A stretch of 64,000 bases of DNA from Zygnema cylindricum (Eukaryota; Streptophyta; Zygnematophyceae; Zygnematales; Zygnemataceae), in assembly GCA_037447655.1 (NCBI GenBank), contig JBBHKE010001545.1, forward strand, positions 327,582 through 391,581. The letters run 5' to 3'. Under the pieces are notes generated by a model. It made no database searches and had not been told where the DNA came from. It worked only from the letters and a program-made list of their open reading frames with translations. Position numbers and translations under genes: made by a program. Below are positions 22,983-35,178 of the stretch, one piece after another. The first letter of the stretch is position 1, and each line of letters begins with the position of its first letter.

Positions 22983-24016
22983 AAGTCCTCAGAGTGGACA
23001 GCTTCGAAGAAGCCTCTAGGATAACCCTGACCCCTTTGTGTTTCAACAAAAATAACTGCCACCCTGGTAGACAATAACACTGACCAACTTCACCCAGTGA
23101 AGGCAAGACTCCCCTGAGTCGATAGCAAAAAAAATCTCTGAATTTGCTCCCTTGAGCAGTAAGTTATGGAGGGTCAAAATTGGCCTTTTGTACAGAAGCT
23201 CTCTGAGAGAGAGGGTCCTATCTTCTAATTTTTCTAAGTCCTATCTCTCTCACAGACTGTATCTACAGATGTACGGAGCCAATCAGATTACTGTTTCGTA
23301 CACAAAAGTACAGCTGCCGATGTACTTTCTGTACGGACACTGTAAGACATGGCCTTAATGTCGACACGTGGTATGTCCGGACTCGCTCCCTTAATCCTCG
23401 GAGATGCCGCGATCCAATGTCATTCCGCCACGTGTCATCCGATGTGGCGATGACCACAAACCGCTGAAATCCTTTTCCGCGATCTCGGCGTTAATTCCGG
23501 CCGTCCGATCAGATTCACATTTAATCGTAGCCGTAATAAATACATGCGCGGTATTCGTTTCATTAAAGAAATAAATGCGCGGTATTGGTTTCTTATACGT
23601 ACCGTAATCCGTTTTTTTACATTACTGGATCTATGTTTCCCGTAAACAGTTACAATTAAATGAATTATCCTACCTGATAATGTTTAATTAAATATCAAAC
23701 AATATAGTACGTAACACTAGTTCTAAACTTAACGGCTAAGGCTACTGGCTGCCAGCTGTTTGCCGTCCAGTAGGTACCTGGATCAAATCCTGTGGCCGGC
23801 ACTTACCTTTTAGTAAATAAACCCCTAACTAATATATATTTCCCGTAAACCTCTGGATAGCCTAGGTAGCCATGGCTCTAGCTCCTGCTCCAATTTCTCA
23901 GTGACTGCAACAAGTTTGAGAGTTGGAGAGAGAAGTTAGAGGTAGACTGCCTCGGCTTCTTTATATATTTCTATTTAGACCTAGAAAATACTTTAAATGG
24001 ACCATTAATTTCTACA
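22963..24016 (-). repeat. LTR shared by array copies b and c
   Basis: 1,054 bp. It acts as 5' LTR for the internal region on its left (primer-binding site 22950-22962) and 3' LTR for the one on its right (AAGGGGAG tract after 24016). Confidence 0.92.
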
Positions 24017-25816
24017 CTCCCCTTATTTTCTAGTCAATCTTTAATTTCATACCACACTTCTCCCTGCACAAATATCTCTGTGTACTAGATCTATAATTTT
24101 TTCTCCCTTATAGGTGGTTGTTTTAGGAAAGGGTAATCTGTGTGTTTTACCTTGAGCACATCCACTACAATCACTTATATTATCATTCTCACTGAACTTA
24201 ATCCCTTCCACCACTCCCATCTTTTTCATTTTTTTAACTTGACAAGATTCACATGCCCAAGCCTCTTATGCCACATCATAATATCATGAACACCAGCATA
24301 ATAAAGTTTCTTATTTTCATTACTTAAAACCAGCCTAAACAACCTATGGCTACCTTTCTCAGCAATGAAATAGACATCCTCCTCAAAACTAGCAGTAAAG
24401 ACTCCTTCCCTAGTGCTAGTAAAAAAACCCTTATCATCTAATACGGAGGTAGAGATGAGGTTTTTGTTCAGCTCTGGAATAAACAATACATCGGAGAATG
24501 TTACTATGGATGTCTTTCCTTCTACTAACACTTTCAAATCTAACGATCTTACAAGAGTAGTGGTGACTATCCTCCCATCCCCGTACTCTATCTCTACGGT
24601 GGGAATATTTCTTATCTTAGTGAACAGGTGCCTATCCTTACACATGTGCATGGAGGCACCTGAATCTACAATCCAGCCTGCTTCACCTTTCAATCCACCA
24701 TAAGCACATTTCTGCCTTCGTGGAATTTCGACCTCGTTTTTCGCCTCCAACTCCTCATCTAAAAGGAGCTCATCGTCCTCGGATTTCGCCTCATGTATCT
24801 GTGTCACAAGGGCCTTTTTCTTTCCTCTCGGGGTACCACCGGTCTGCCCCTCCTTTAACCGAAGCTCGGTTAGCTTAGTGCACTCTGCCATATAATGCCC
24901 TGGTTTCTTACAAAAATGACATAAACCTTTGGGAGCCCTTGGTCCGAACTCGTCAGTCTGATTTTTCTACTCCCTTCCCCCATAGTTTCCGATCGATTTC
25001 CGGGAATCCTTGTTCCTCCAATCGATCGCAGATGCCAAGGCTTGGCCACTCTTTCCTCCCCTTCGGATCTCAATCGTATTCTCCCGAATGAGAATCATCC
25101 CTACCACTGAGTTCCATATCCACCTTGAGTCCGGCAAGTCCTGCACACGGTTGACTATATTTTCGAACTTATCGGGTAACTTCATCAGTAAACAGTCAAC
25201 CTTTTCTTTTCACTAGAATCTTTTCCCGCACTCTCTAGCTCCATAAAGAGTGTAGCAAGCTCATTGCAAAAATCCAACATCTTCCCCCCATTGTATACAT
25301 ATTCCTTAACTTTCTGATCAGTCAACTGTTGTTGCTGAATCGTACCACTTCGGTACATCTCTATGAGAGCCATCCAAAGATCGGATGCCATTTCTACCAG
25401 CAAATGAAGACATGCAAGTCCTTAAGTGAGATGGCGTAGGATGAAATGTTTTGCCGCCATATTGTTCAAGTCCCAGATTTCAGTATCATTCTCCTCGTTC
25501 CTCGGAATAGGTGACATGAATGCCGAACCAGTTGCTATTGGTGTGGTCGCCTCCTTCTCTTTTCCTTTGTCCACCACCTGTCTTTCTTTTGTTTTCTCCG
25601 TTGAACGTGGATCCTCTATCCTGGTGAATCTGCTTCCTCGAAACCCTGGAGGAATTCCTTGACTTGATTAATGCCCCAACCGTCCACTCACTATCCCCCA
25701 AAACCTTTTTTCGCATAGAGCTCTTATCATCATAATTTCCCAGTATATGAAGCCAGTTCCATTAAAGATTTGTACCCTAGATGGTGGGCCCATAACCTGA
25801 AACTCTGAGACCTCCA
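24017..25816 (-). pseudogene. Copia internal region lacking RT and RNase H (array copy c)
   Basis: Near-identical to copy a, with the same fusion of integrase LVHRDI to the RNase H tail at about 24070. Gag starts at 25816 (LTR) or 25792 (primer-binding site) and is broken. The 221-codon frame 24891-24226 covers the Gag tail, protease (D-S-G-A) and the start of the integrase zinc region. A short deletion near 24230 breaks the frame, which copy a does not have. The shared deletion means both descend from one deleted ancestor or from a tandem duplication. Confidence 0.88.
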
Positions 25817-27762
25817 TAAGTCCTCAGAGTGGACAGCTTCTAAGAAGCTTCTAGGATAACCCTGACTCCTTTGTGTTTCAACAAAAATAACTGTCACCCT
25901 AGCACACAATAACACTGACCAACTTCACCCAGTGAAGGCAAGACTCCCCTGAGTCGATAGCAAAAAGAATCTCTGAATTTGCTCCCTTGAGCAGTAAATT
26001 ATGGAGGGTCAAAGTTGACCTTTTGTACAGAAGCTCTTTGGGAGAGAGGGTCCTATCTTCTAATTTTTCTAAGTCCTATCTCTCTCACAGACTCTATCTA
26101 CTGATGTACGGAGCCAATCAGATTACAGTTTCGTACAGAAAAGTACAGCTGTCGGTTTACTTTCTGTACGGACATTGTACGACATAGCCTTAATGTCGAC
26201 ACCTGGTATGTCCGGATTCGCTCCCTTAATCCTCGGAGATGCCGCGATCCAATGTCATTCCGCCACGTGTCATCCGATGTGGCGATGTCCACAAACCGCT
26301 GAAATCCTCTTCCGCGATCTCGGCATTAATTCCGGCCGTCCGATCAAATTCACATTTAATCGTAGCCGTAATAAATACATGCGCGGTATTCGTTTCATTA
26401 AAGAAATAAATGCGCGGTATTGGTTTCTTATACGTACCGTAATCCGTTTTTTTTAGTGTTGTGTATCGGTAAGCATTTACCGATAACCGATATGGACCTT
26501 TTTTTGAGTTCCCGATAATCGATATATTGGTTAGATATATCGTTATCGGTCTTATCGCCGATAAGAAACCGATAATATCGGGTACTTATCGGCGATAACA
26601 CCGATAACGATAACTATTGGCGATAAATGTACGGGCCGTACAGATAAATGTACGGGAAAAACATATAAATGTACGGAATGTACACTCTGCTGTACCTCTT
26701 ATTTTCGGACGCGCAAAAAGTATAGTAGCCGCCATGACGTCAGTACGGTTTTAGTACGGATCCATTTTAAGCGACGTACCTTTCACATCCGACGCCATGG
26801 CTTTGTCCCTTTATTCCTTGGGATCCACTAGACACCTGCCACGTGTCAATCTGTCAGCTTTTTTGGCATATGCTGCCAAAAGAGCCATTCCGGGATGCCA
26901 GCGCTCACGCTGGCCGTCCGCTCGTACTTTTTCATTCCAAGTCGTCTGCTCGATTTCGGCGGCGCGCAGAATATTATTTTGCGTCCGCTGTACTTTGTGT
27001 CCGCCGTCCTTTTTCCGTTCCATGTTCACTAGTTTGTCTGTAAATTCCGTACGTCGCCGTAAAAAATGCTTGTTCAGTTAACCAGCCAACGTTTTCTGTG
27101 CTGCGTTGTCCGTAATAATTTGCAGTTAATAGTTACGGAACAGAATCGTACACGTGGCATGACACGCTATATAATGTAAATAGTATAATACAGTATTTAA
27201 TAAGGTAATATAGTATGCAAGCTATATATTTTTATAGTTATCGCCGATATGGAATTTGTTGGTCTCGGACCGATATATCGGTACCTCTGACCGTTCGATA
27301 ACCGATAACTATCGGTATCGGTGTTATCGCGATAAGTTTTTTACCGATACACAACACTAGTTTTTTTACATTACTGGATCTATGTATCCCGTAAACAGTT
27401 ACAATTAAATGAATTATCCTACCTGATAATGTTTAATTAATTATCAAACCATACAGTACGTAACACTATTTATAGACTTAACGGCTAAGGCTACCGGCTA
27501 CCGGCTGTCTGCCGGCCTGTAGGTACTTTGTTCAAATCCTGTGGCCGACACATACCTTTTAGGAAATAAACCCCTAACTAATATATATTTCCCGTAAACC
27601 TCTGGATAGCCTAGGTAGCCATGGCTCTAGCTCCCTCTCCAATTTCTCAGTGACTGCAACAAGTTTGAGATTTGGAGAGAGAAGTTAGAGGTAGACTGCC
27701 TCGGCTTCTTTCTTATTTCTAATCAGACCTAGAAAATACTTTAAAAGACCATTAATTTCTAG
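25798..27762 (-). repeat. Rightmost LTR of the array, interrupted by a hAT-like element
   Basis: LTR sequence at 25798-26453 and 27360-27762, about 1,051 bp after removing the insertion and one copy of its duplication. The last bases are altered (TCTAGA). Confidence 0.88.
26454..27359. mobile_element. hAT-like non-autonomous element, copy 1 (906 bp)
   Basis: Terminal inverted repeats start TAGTGTTGTGTATCGGTAA. GTTTTTTT flanks it at 26446-26453 and 27360-27367, an 8-bp duplication. Sibling LTRs show the empty site (one GTTTTTTT then ACATTAC). 8-bp duplications and a TAGNG start are hAT hallmarks. No transposase frame is present. Confidence 0.95.
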
Positions 27763-27786
27763 AGTGCGTAGATGTTCGTACTTTCT

Positions 27787-28130
27787 AGGGTTATATAAAT
27801 GATTTTTAGGGTTTTAGAGTACATTTCCTTAAATTCCGTATATTTAGTATAACCGTCGCACACTTTTCATACATGTACGTACAGTGGCTCCGTTCTTGTT
27901 AGGGATGTTAATTTTAGGGTTTGGAGGATACATTGCCGTACAATTTCGTATATTTCAATACAGTTGCACTACGTTTTTCGTATATTTACGTGCAATGTTT
28001 GTACATATTCGTACTACTTAGGGTTATTATAAGGGGGGGTTTTAGGGTTTATAGGGTACATTGCCGTACCTTCCTATATATTTCAGTACGGTTGACAAAG
28101 ATTTGCCGTATTATTGGGTTTGAATGGCAC
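27787..28130 (+). repeat. Three tandem ~115-bp units containing TTTTAGGGTTT and a conserved CCGTA-rich core
   Basis: Units begin about 27787, 27898 and 28017. Each has TTAGGGTT, then TTTTAGGGTTT(A), then a core like GAGGATACATTGCCGTAC, then TATATTTCAGTACGGTTG-like sequence. No gene is seen. Confidence 0.7.
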
Positions 28131-28447
28131 ACTTTCCGTATAATTTCGTACATTTATGTTACTTGTTCGTAATTTTAAAGATTTTTTAAGGATTTTCTAG
28201 TATTTCGCTTTTCGTACATTTTTGTGCATGTCATTACAGAGAAATCTATACGAATTTTACGAAAAGTATGAAATCGACGAATATTACGTAATTTTAACAG
28301 AAAAGTCAAAATCCGTACGATTTGGACATCTATGGGGGTAACTTATAGTCAAAAGGACATTGAGGAAGGCTATGGGGGCGTGGAACCCAAGTAAAACCCC
28401 CTTAAATAATAAATAATCAAGGAAAAATCGTGATTTTTTACCGAAAT

Positions 28448-28450
<3 letters not shown>

Positions 28451-28501
<51 letters not shown>
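28451..28501. repeat. (GA)n microsatellite
   Basis: About 25 uninterrupted GA dinucleotides directly after CCGAAATCGG. Confidence 0.97.
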
Positions 28502-28504
<3 letters not shown>

Positions 28505-29936
28505 ATTGCAAAAATTGTCTGGAGAAATAAACAAATTTTACTTGACAACAAGGATGGCAGAATTGTTCTTCCTAATGACTACAGTCGCTTATTTCTTGAC
28601 TAAACAAAACATCCATGCTCAGGATTTTGGGGGAAAAAAAAGGACTTTCTAGAACGCATGTATACACAACAATTCTGAGCAGTCAGTGAAGCAAAAACCG
28701 TACAATTCTCTGCCATAAAACGACAAATTGCACCAGATTTGAATTCCGGCTGCAATCTGCAAAAATACAGCGAAACGTTGCAGTTATTTCAATTGCCATT
28801 CTCTTTCTTTGACTAGGTATGCTTCTGTCAGTTCAACAAAAGATCCTCCAGACATGCCTAGAGAGTGTAGGTACCTACAGGTTGTCAAGTTACAGTCTTT
28901 ATTACGGTTTCTGACAATGTTCCCGAAATTCTTCTACTCCAGGGAAGAAAGCTCTGAGCTCCTCTTTCTGCACCCTGTCATGCAAACATATCCCTTTGCA
29001 GATGATTCTTCTACTTCTTCACAACGTGTCAGATTTTGCACATGATTGCAAGCTTTATATAAACTTAGTCATTCACGGTTAGACCTAAAGAGTTCTGCGG
29101 TTTTGTCGGTTACCACAACAGGGCATGAGAATTGTACTTTACTGTGTAACCGTCCCGTCTCTTGTGGCTCGGGGGTCTCTATGATCCGTCAAAACTGAGC
29201 CGTCGAGTCTTGACTTTTAAAACTATATACTACCGACCTGATATAGTTTAGAATGTTTTTCATGCGATTTCAAAAACGTACTGAAATGTAATGTGCTTGT
29301 TATTGCCCCAAATATGGAACGTTCCATGAGAGTTAAAACACTTAAATCTTAGTGTAGTGAAATGTTTTTGTCGTTTTGGCCACTGAGGGCGCTATTTTTT
29401 TGGAACGTAGATCGATCCGTTCCGCTGTGCCGAATCAAAAAAGTTGACGGACCCTTGCTCCCGGGTGCAACAATTTGGCCGCAGTTCCCCGTTCGGCAAG
29501 ACAGAAGTCCCTAACGGTACCCGAGTAACCGTCATACCACCCGGTTCAAATTCGGCAGCAGCACCGGCCCGACAGCACCCGCTGATAACCGTCGTACGAA
29601 ATGAGCTGCAAGTAACACCCGACAGCACGTGTAGCATCTTCGAGATCTTGGCATGTGCGACCGCACTTGTTTCTCTTGTTTCCCTCGTGACTCGCCCATG
29701 TTTCGCGCCTCCCTGTGATTCGCTACAGTACAGAACCGTTGCCGCCTTGTAACCTGCGAGTCAGAGAGAGACTGGCTTTGATACTTCCAAGACACGAAAT
29801 TGTAGGTCACTTCTCGATTCCCCAGCGTCCTACTGCTTCTACGCTGGAACCAAAAAATATATTTTGGGCGCGTTTAGGGCGTCATGACAGAATGTCGGTG
29901 TGGTTTACCGCATGTTTGAATTGCCACCCCTGCAGC
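28502..29936. other. No recognisable feature
   Basis: Mixed sequence with a GC-richer stretch at about 29430-29760. ORFs on both strands there show no recognisable motif. Confidence 0.5.
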
Positions 29937-30112
29937 AGTCGGCCCGGTTCTGGCTCGGTTAGGTTTAACGGCCTTCACCGAACCAATTTGTTTCAAATCC
30001 GATTTCTAACTTTCGAAGCAAGCCAAACCGTTTTGATTGGTCTAATCGTTAAGACCAAACCGCTAAGTCGTTAAGCGCAATGGTTGTAACCATTTGGAGG
30101 TAAACAAAAGTA
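29937..30112 (+). repeat. Repeat R, copy 1
   Basis: Shares with 32795-32975 the segments CACCGAACCAAT, CAAACCGTTT, GGCCAAACCGCTAA-like and TCGTTAAGCG. The two copies bracket the inverted-repeat element 30167-32789 as direct repeats. Confidence 0.7.
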
Positions 30113-30355
30113 CGCTGGCGTCAAGACAGAATGTCGGTGTAGTCTCCACATCTTTGACATTACCGCGACACCGTGAATCGCTATCAGCCTATCAGTATTA
30201 ATACCACTAATTGGGCGCCCCTAAATTTTGACCCTCGTGAACTTAAAATAGAATTAATAGTTATTATTTTTCCTTAACGTTAATATATGTACGGTTTAAT
30301 TAGTGATAATCACATTAATTTAGGCTGCTATTAAATAACGATGTGTACAAAATGT

Positions 30356-31247
30356 TAGTGTTGTGTATCGGTAAAAAAAATATCGCGATAACACCGATAC
30401 CGATAGTTATCGGTTAATCGAACGGTCAGAGGATCCGATATATTTGTACTTTCTATACTTTATGTACTTTCTGTCCGGAGTACTTTCTGTTCGTAAACTG
30501 AACGGGAAATTTACGGGAAATGTACTCTTTTTTACGGGAATTGTACGGACTTTGACGAAAAAATACGTTGCACTTTGTAGTACTTTCTGGCCGGTTAACT
30601 GAACAGTAATTTTACGGGAACGTACGGCATTATACCGACAAATTAATGATCATGGAACGGAAAAAGGAAAGCGGACACAAAGTACAACGGACGCAAAAGA
30701 ACATTCTGCGCGCCACCGAAATCAAACGGACGACTTTCAATGAGTAAATACGAGCGGACAACCAGCGTGAGCGCCGGCATCTCGGAATGGCTGCTTATGC
30801 CAAAAAAGCCGACGGATTAAAACGTGGCAGGTTTCCAATGGATCCTAAGGAAGAAAGGGACAAAGCCATGGCGTCGAATGTGAAAGGTACATCGTTTTAA
30901 CTGGAGCCGTACTAGATTCGTACATATCTTATGCCGACTACAGTACTTTCGGCTTGTACAAATGATCTGATTGATAAGCACCTCATTAGATAAGGGTTGT
31001 GAGTAGGGCGCGTCGGGGGAATAACACGTATAGTTGAGTGAACTGGCCGTACATTTTCTGTACGGTCCGTACATATATCGCTAATAGTTATCGATATCGG
31101 TGTTATCGCCGATAATAACCGATAAATATCGGTTTTTTATCGGCGATAACACCGATAACGATATATCGTACCAATATATCGATTATCGGCTACCCGAAAA
31201 AAGGCCCATATCGGTTACCGGCAAACCCTTACCGATACACAACACAA
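30356..31247. mobile_element. hAT-like non-autonomous element, copy 2 (892 bp)
   Basis: Starts TAGTGTTGTGTATCGGTAA and ends TTACCGATACACAACACAA (last bases mutated). CAAAATGT at 30348-30355 and 31248-31255 is the 8-bp duplication. The middle is the reverse complement of the middle of copy 1, so these two are one subfamily. Confidence 0.93.
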
Positions 31248-32454
31248 CAAAATGTCTCATTTAAAAGCTGCTCAGTAATTCGTACAGACGTACAGAAATT
31301 GTGTCAGATAACGGCGTCGAGAAGGGAAAAGGGGTGGCGTTGACACGGGAAAGCGCCCCCAGGTTTGATTCCTAATTAAAAAGCCCTGGGGGAATCACGC
31401 GAACCTGTTCTCCCATCTTTAAACGTCGACAATGTGAACACAGGCTAGAGCGGCTAAGCTGGCTACACTATGGGAATGTGTTTCCAGATTAGTGTTGAAT
31501 GTATAAATTAACGCTTATTTTTTGTTGGAATTAGGCCCTTGAACCTAAAATAAAATTACACTATTTGTTTCTTCACACTTATCATTTCTTTACACTAAGG
31601 GTGAAGTTCCATTAGGACATTCTATAATTGTACGGCCAACATTACAGAATGCTACAATTTGAACGAAGTTACATTGCACAGAGTTTATAATCCACGTGTT
31701 AGCAAAAGATTGGTACCACGTAACTTTAGATTTGATATTAAAAATCGTCTACGTATCTTTCACACCGACCAGCTTTAACATGAAATCTTCATTTGCGTAC
31801 CATGTACGCGCGGACCATGATATCATACGACACAATTTCTGTACTCTTTGCAGACGCCCAGACGCCTTGTCAGAGAGGAGCTCTTTTCTTTAGGGTTCCT
31901 GTTTTTTCGCGTGACAAATGAGGGTTGCCACAAATAGTGTTGCGAATGGGTGCTAACAAAATAACGTGACGAAAGTGCGTTACGAGACTTCGTTTGTCTT
32001 TTTTGTTGAATTTTTGAATGCGTATTTCGTGTGCGAAATTTGTTGATTTCGGTTGGTTGCCATCTTGACACGTATGCTCATTATCCAGCGTGTCGCGGCT
32101 CATTTTTTTTTGTAAATGTTGATGTAACTCGCGAAGTACATCACCAATTACAAAAACTTTCGAAGCGAAAGCTTTGCGAAAAAATATCCAACGGTCATTG
32201 TTAACTCCCATAATTGGAAAGATTCTCCGAAATGTTGTTTTCCTAATAAAAACAAAATAAGAAGTACGGCGTAGTACGGAACCCTGCTTTTGGTCTAACA
32301 AGTAAATCAACGCCCGTTACACGGGCATGTACCCTGCCCAGTTTATCATGCCCGTTTTTCATACCCGTTACAAAAAAAAAGAACACCCGTACTTTTTCCC
32401 TGGATGGTCCCGTACCTTTTCCTGTAGTCGTTAGTAGAGTCAGTTGACGACAAC

Positions 32455-32690
32455 GTTACATTGTGCCAGTGGTACAGCGGACCGTATTGCGGACGGACGG
32501 CAGCGTAACATTGTGCCAGCGGCACGGCGGTCTGTACTACGACGGACGACAACATAACACTGTGCCAGCTGTACGGCGGTCTGTCAGCGTAACATTGTGC
32601 CAGCGGTACGGCGGTCTGTACTGCGACGGACGGTAACGCTACATTGTGCCAGCGGTACGACGATACGTATTGCGGACGGATAGAACCAAG
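32455..32690. repeat. Tandem repeat of about 50-bp units
   Basis: TTGTGCCAGC-like starts at 32461, 32511, about 32560, 32595 and 32644, followed by GGTACGGCGGTCTGTACTGC-like sequence. One unit is about 15 bp shorter. Confidence 0.85.
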
Positions 32691-32794
32691 ACAGACACAC
32701 CGCCTATATAAGGGTTTCGAGAAAGAAAACTGAAGGTCCATAATTTATATACTGATGGAACTTCACCCCTGATAGCCATTCACGGTGTACAGTA

Positions 32795-32975
32795 CTCGGA
32801 CCGATTTTGTTCGGTTCCGTTAACTGGACCTCACCGAACCAATCCATTTCAAACGCGTTTTGTACTTTTTGAACCCAACCAAACCGTTTCAATTGGTCCA
32901 ATGGGTTGAGGCCAAACCGCTAAATCGTTAAGCGTAACGGTTGTCAACTACTGTAGCCATTTCAGGGTAAACTGG
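32795..32975 (+). repeat. Repeat R, copy 2
   Basis: Diverged copy of 29937-30112 in the same orientation, starting just after the inverted-repeat element ends. Confidence 0.7.
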
Positions 32976-33024
32976 AAGTGTTCGGGCTAATTACTGGTTT
33001 TATGGGAGTTTTTATTTACGCTTA

Positions 33025-33968
33025 GGGCGTGTCCCCATGTGTTCAAGTAAGGGTTTTTTTCCGTCGTTTACACAGAAAATGGGACTCCCTACTTGAAAAA
33101 ATTACGCCGTACGAAAAATGGGCAAAAACTCAAATACAGTTTGCGTCATATTGGAACTTGAAAGGTACGGCGATTTGGCAGTATTATCATCGCGACCCAC
33201 TTCCACGTCATCTTGACACTTGCACTGAAATCAAATCGCGACCTGCTTTTAATCAAAATACTACCCTATTGACGAATAGAACGCCTGGGTTGCACGTGTG
33301 AAAAGTTTTCATTTTTTTTTGCACGAAGGAAAGTACACGCTATTTTTTTCACTGCTCGTCACGAGCATGCACATAAGAAAATGACAAATATGTACGGAAA
33401 AAACTTGCAGGGGTCTCGGACCTCCACTTTCCTTCATGGGTCCTTTGCAAAAGTTTACGTCGTCCTCGTCTCTCTTCCTCTTTCTCACTTGATCGCTCTA
33501 ATGTCTCTCTCCCCTAAATGAAATGCGGCAATGATTGTTTCAAATGAAAGATATATTTTTTATCTTTTTTTTGAATATCTTTGGTCGTAGTTTGACGGCA
33601 TATCGAATGATAAAAGATAAATAAAAGAAATCGGAAGCCATGGCGGAAAGTTTACGTACTAATGACGTCACAGCGTGGCGTGACTTCGCAATGTCAAAAC
33701 CCTAAACATTTACGATGTCACAAAAACCTCGACGTCTACAACCGTCGCCGTTTTTGTAGACGTCACTTATTTTAGGAAGTTTCGCAGTAGTCTACATTTC
33801 ATTTCGTAGTCTATCGCACATTTTGTAGACCTCTACGACTGTCACAAATTTGAAGTAATGAAAGCGCAAGTAATGAATGACATAGGAACACTTTGAAAAG
33901 TACACCGTAAAATCAGCGCTAAAATCCAAAATAACGTTTCAAAATATCTGTTACATGGGGACACGCCC
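33025..33968. mobile_element. PIF/Harbinger-like non-autonomous element, copy 1 (944 bp)
   Basis: Ends GGGCGTGTCCCCATGT and ACATGGGGACACGCCC, flanked by TTA at 33022-33024 and 33969-33971. A 3-bp TTA duplication and a GGGC...TGT terminus are typical of PIF/Harbinger (Tourist-like). No transposase frame. Its right-hand 105 bp are identical to those of the copy at 35179-36161. Confidence 0.82.
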
Positions 33969-34022
33969 TTAGTTGCTCACGTTTTCGTAAGGCGATGCTG
34001 TAGGTACTTGTGTTGTATTTAG

Positions 34023-34817
34023 TAGTGTTGTGTATCGGTAAAAAACTTATCGCGATAACACCGATACCGATAGTTATCGGTTATCAAACGGTCAGAGGTC
34101 CCGATATATCGGTCGGTGACCAACAAATTCCATATCGGCGATAACTTAAAAAATATATAGTACGCATACTATAGTACTTTGTAATATACTATTTTACATA
34201 ATTTACATTATATAGCGTGGAATGCCACGTATAGCAATCTGTTCCGTATCTATTTAACTGATAATTATTACGGACAGCGCATCACGTAAACGTAGACAAA
34301 TTTAAAATAATACTTTATAGTTCTAAAACTATATCACCGAAACAAAAAAATAAAATACATTGTAAAATTCGAGAATCAAACTTTTTAAAAAAGAAAACGA
34401 ACAGACGAACGGAGCAGACTGAACCGTCGATGTCCAATTCGTACGGATTTTAACTTTTTTACGAAAACTACGTAGTTTTCGTCTTTTTCATACTTTTTGT
34501 AAAATTTGTGTAAATTTTGCTGTAACCCCATGTACAAAAAGTTTATACCGTGCGTAATATGCGCACGGGACATCTATGGACTGAACACATTTGTCAGACT
34601 GCCGCCATTTACAGCCATCATATTCATCTGTACGGTCCGTACAATTATCGCCGATAGTTATCGATATCGGTATTATCGCCAATAAAAACCGATAATTATC
34701 GGTTATTTATCGACGATAACACCGATGGCGATATATCGTACCAATATATCGATTATCGGGTACCCGAAAAAATGTCCATATCGGTTATCGGCAAATCCTT
34801 ACCGATACACAACACTA
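34023..34817. mobile_element. hAT-like non-autonomous element, copy 3 (795 bp)
   Basis: Full inverted repeats, but the flanks differ: GTATTTAG on the left, GTTATTAC on the right. It is identical by eye to copy 4, with the same left flank, so it probably arrived by copying and not by its own insertion. Confidence 0.9.
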
Positions 34818-35178
34818 GTTATTACAATGCTACATCATTAGACGAAAAGTGAGGTATATTACAGAATTACATACCTGACCGTACTGTGACGTACTATTTT
34901 TTCATGAGTTTATTTGAAAACAACATTACAGAAAGATACAATTAAGATTCTCCAAGGGTCTAAGATGATACATTTACCGTCCGATTACACATTGGTCGTC
35001 AACCGCGAAGCAATCTGTTGTAATGGTGGACCATCACTGAACCTGTAAAATCGCTACAATTGGACTATAGACACATGCGACGATGAACTACTACAAGATT
35101 TATTTCACGTCGCCATAGAATGTTAGAGAATGTAACGTCTACGTAGGATCAGTGCAAGTTGCGAGTTTGGGTCCCTAA
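34818..35178. repeat. Interspersed repeat remnant shared with about 62140-62240
   Basis: ACGAAAAGTGAGGT and GAAAACAACATTACAGA occur in both places. No gene seen. Confidence 0.5.

Larger units (their letters stand above)
17236..27762 (-). mobile_element. Tandem Copia array: LTR, int, LTR, int, LTR, int, LTR
   Basis: Order on the plus strand: LTR 17236-18290; deleted internal 18291-20072; partial LTR 20073-20785; internal fragment of a longer copy 20786-22962; LTR 22963-24016; deleted internal 24017-25797; LTR 25798-27762 with a hAT insertion. Adjacent internal regions share one LTR between them, as produced by unequal recombination. The LTRs are about 1,051-1,055 bp. The far right end reads TTTCTAGA rather than TTTCTACA and no matching target duplication is visible, so that boundary is approximate. 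Confidence 0.85.
30167..32789. mobile_element. Large TACACC-family inverted-repeat element with nested hAT copy
   Basis: Left end ACACCGTGAATCGCTATCAG and right end CTGATAGCCATTCACGGTGT are inverted repeats. Internal sequence is shared with 54792-56070 (for example GGCGTTGACACGGGAA and CACGCGAACCTGTT), so they are one family. Without the 892-bp hAT insertion it would be about 1.7 kb. No transposase frame was recognised and no clear target duplication was found. Confidence 0.65.

Noticed and set aside
28284-28511. Minus-strand frame with a Ser-Leu repeat
   Set aside because: Produced by the GA microsatellite; no conserved flanking sequence.
29390-29810. Possible gene in the GC-richer stretch with frames on both strands
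   Set aside because: No recognisable domain, no splice-consistent extension, and comparable frames on opposite strands.
32346-32741. 131-codon minus-strand frame with repeats
   Set aside because: It is the translation of a ~50-bp tandem repeat whose unit lengths are not all multiples of three.
34385-34682. Short frames inside hAT copies 3 and 4
   Set aside because: Overlapping frames without motifs; identical in both copies only because the DNA block is duplicated. No hAT dimerisation or BED-finger sequence.
34015-34825. Target duplication for hAT copy 3
   Set aside because: Flanks GTATTTAG and GTTATTAC match at only part of the positions, and the left flank is shared with copy 4.
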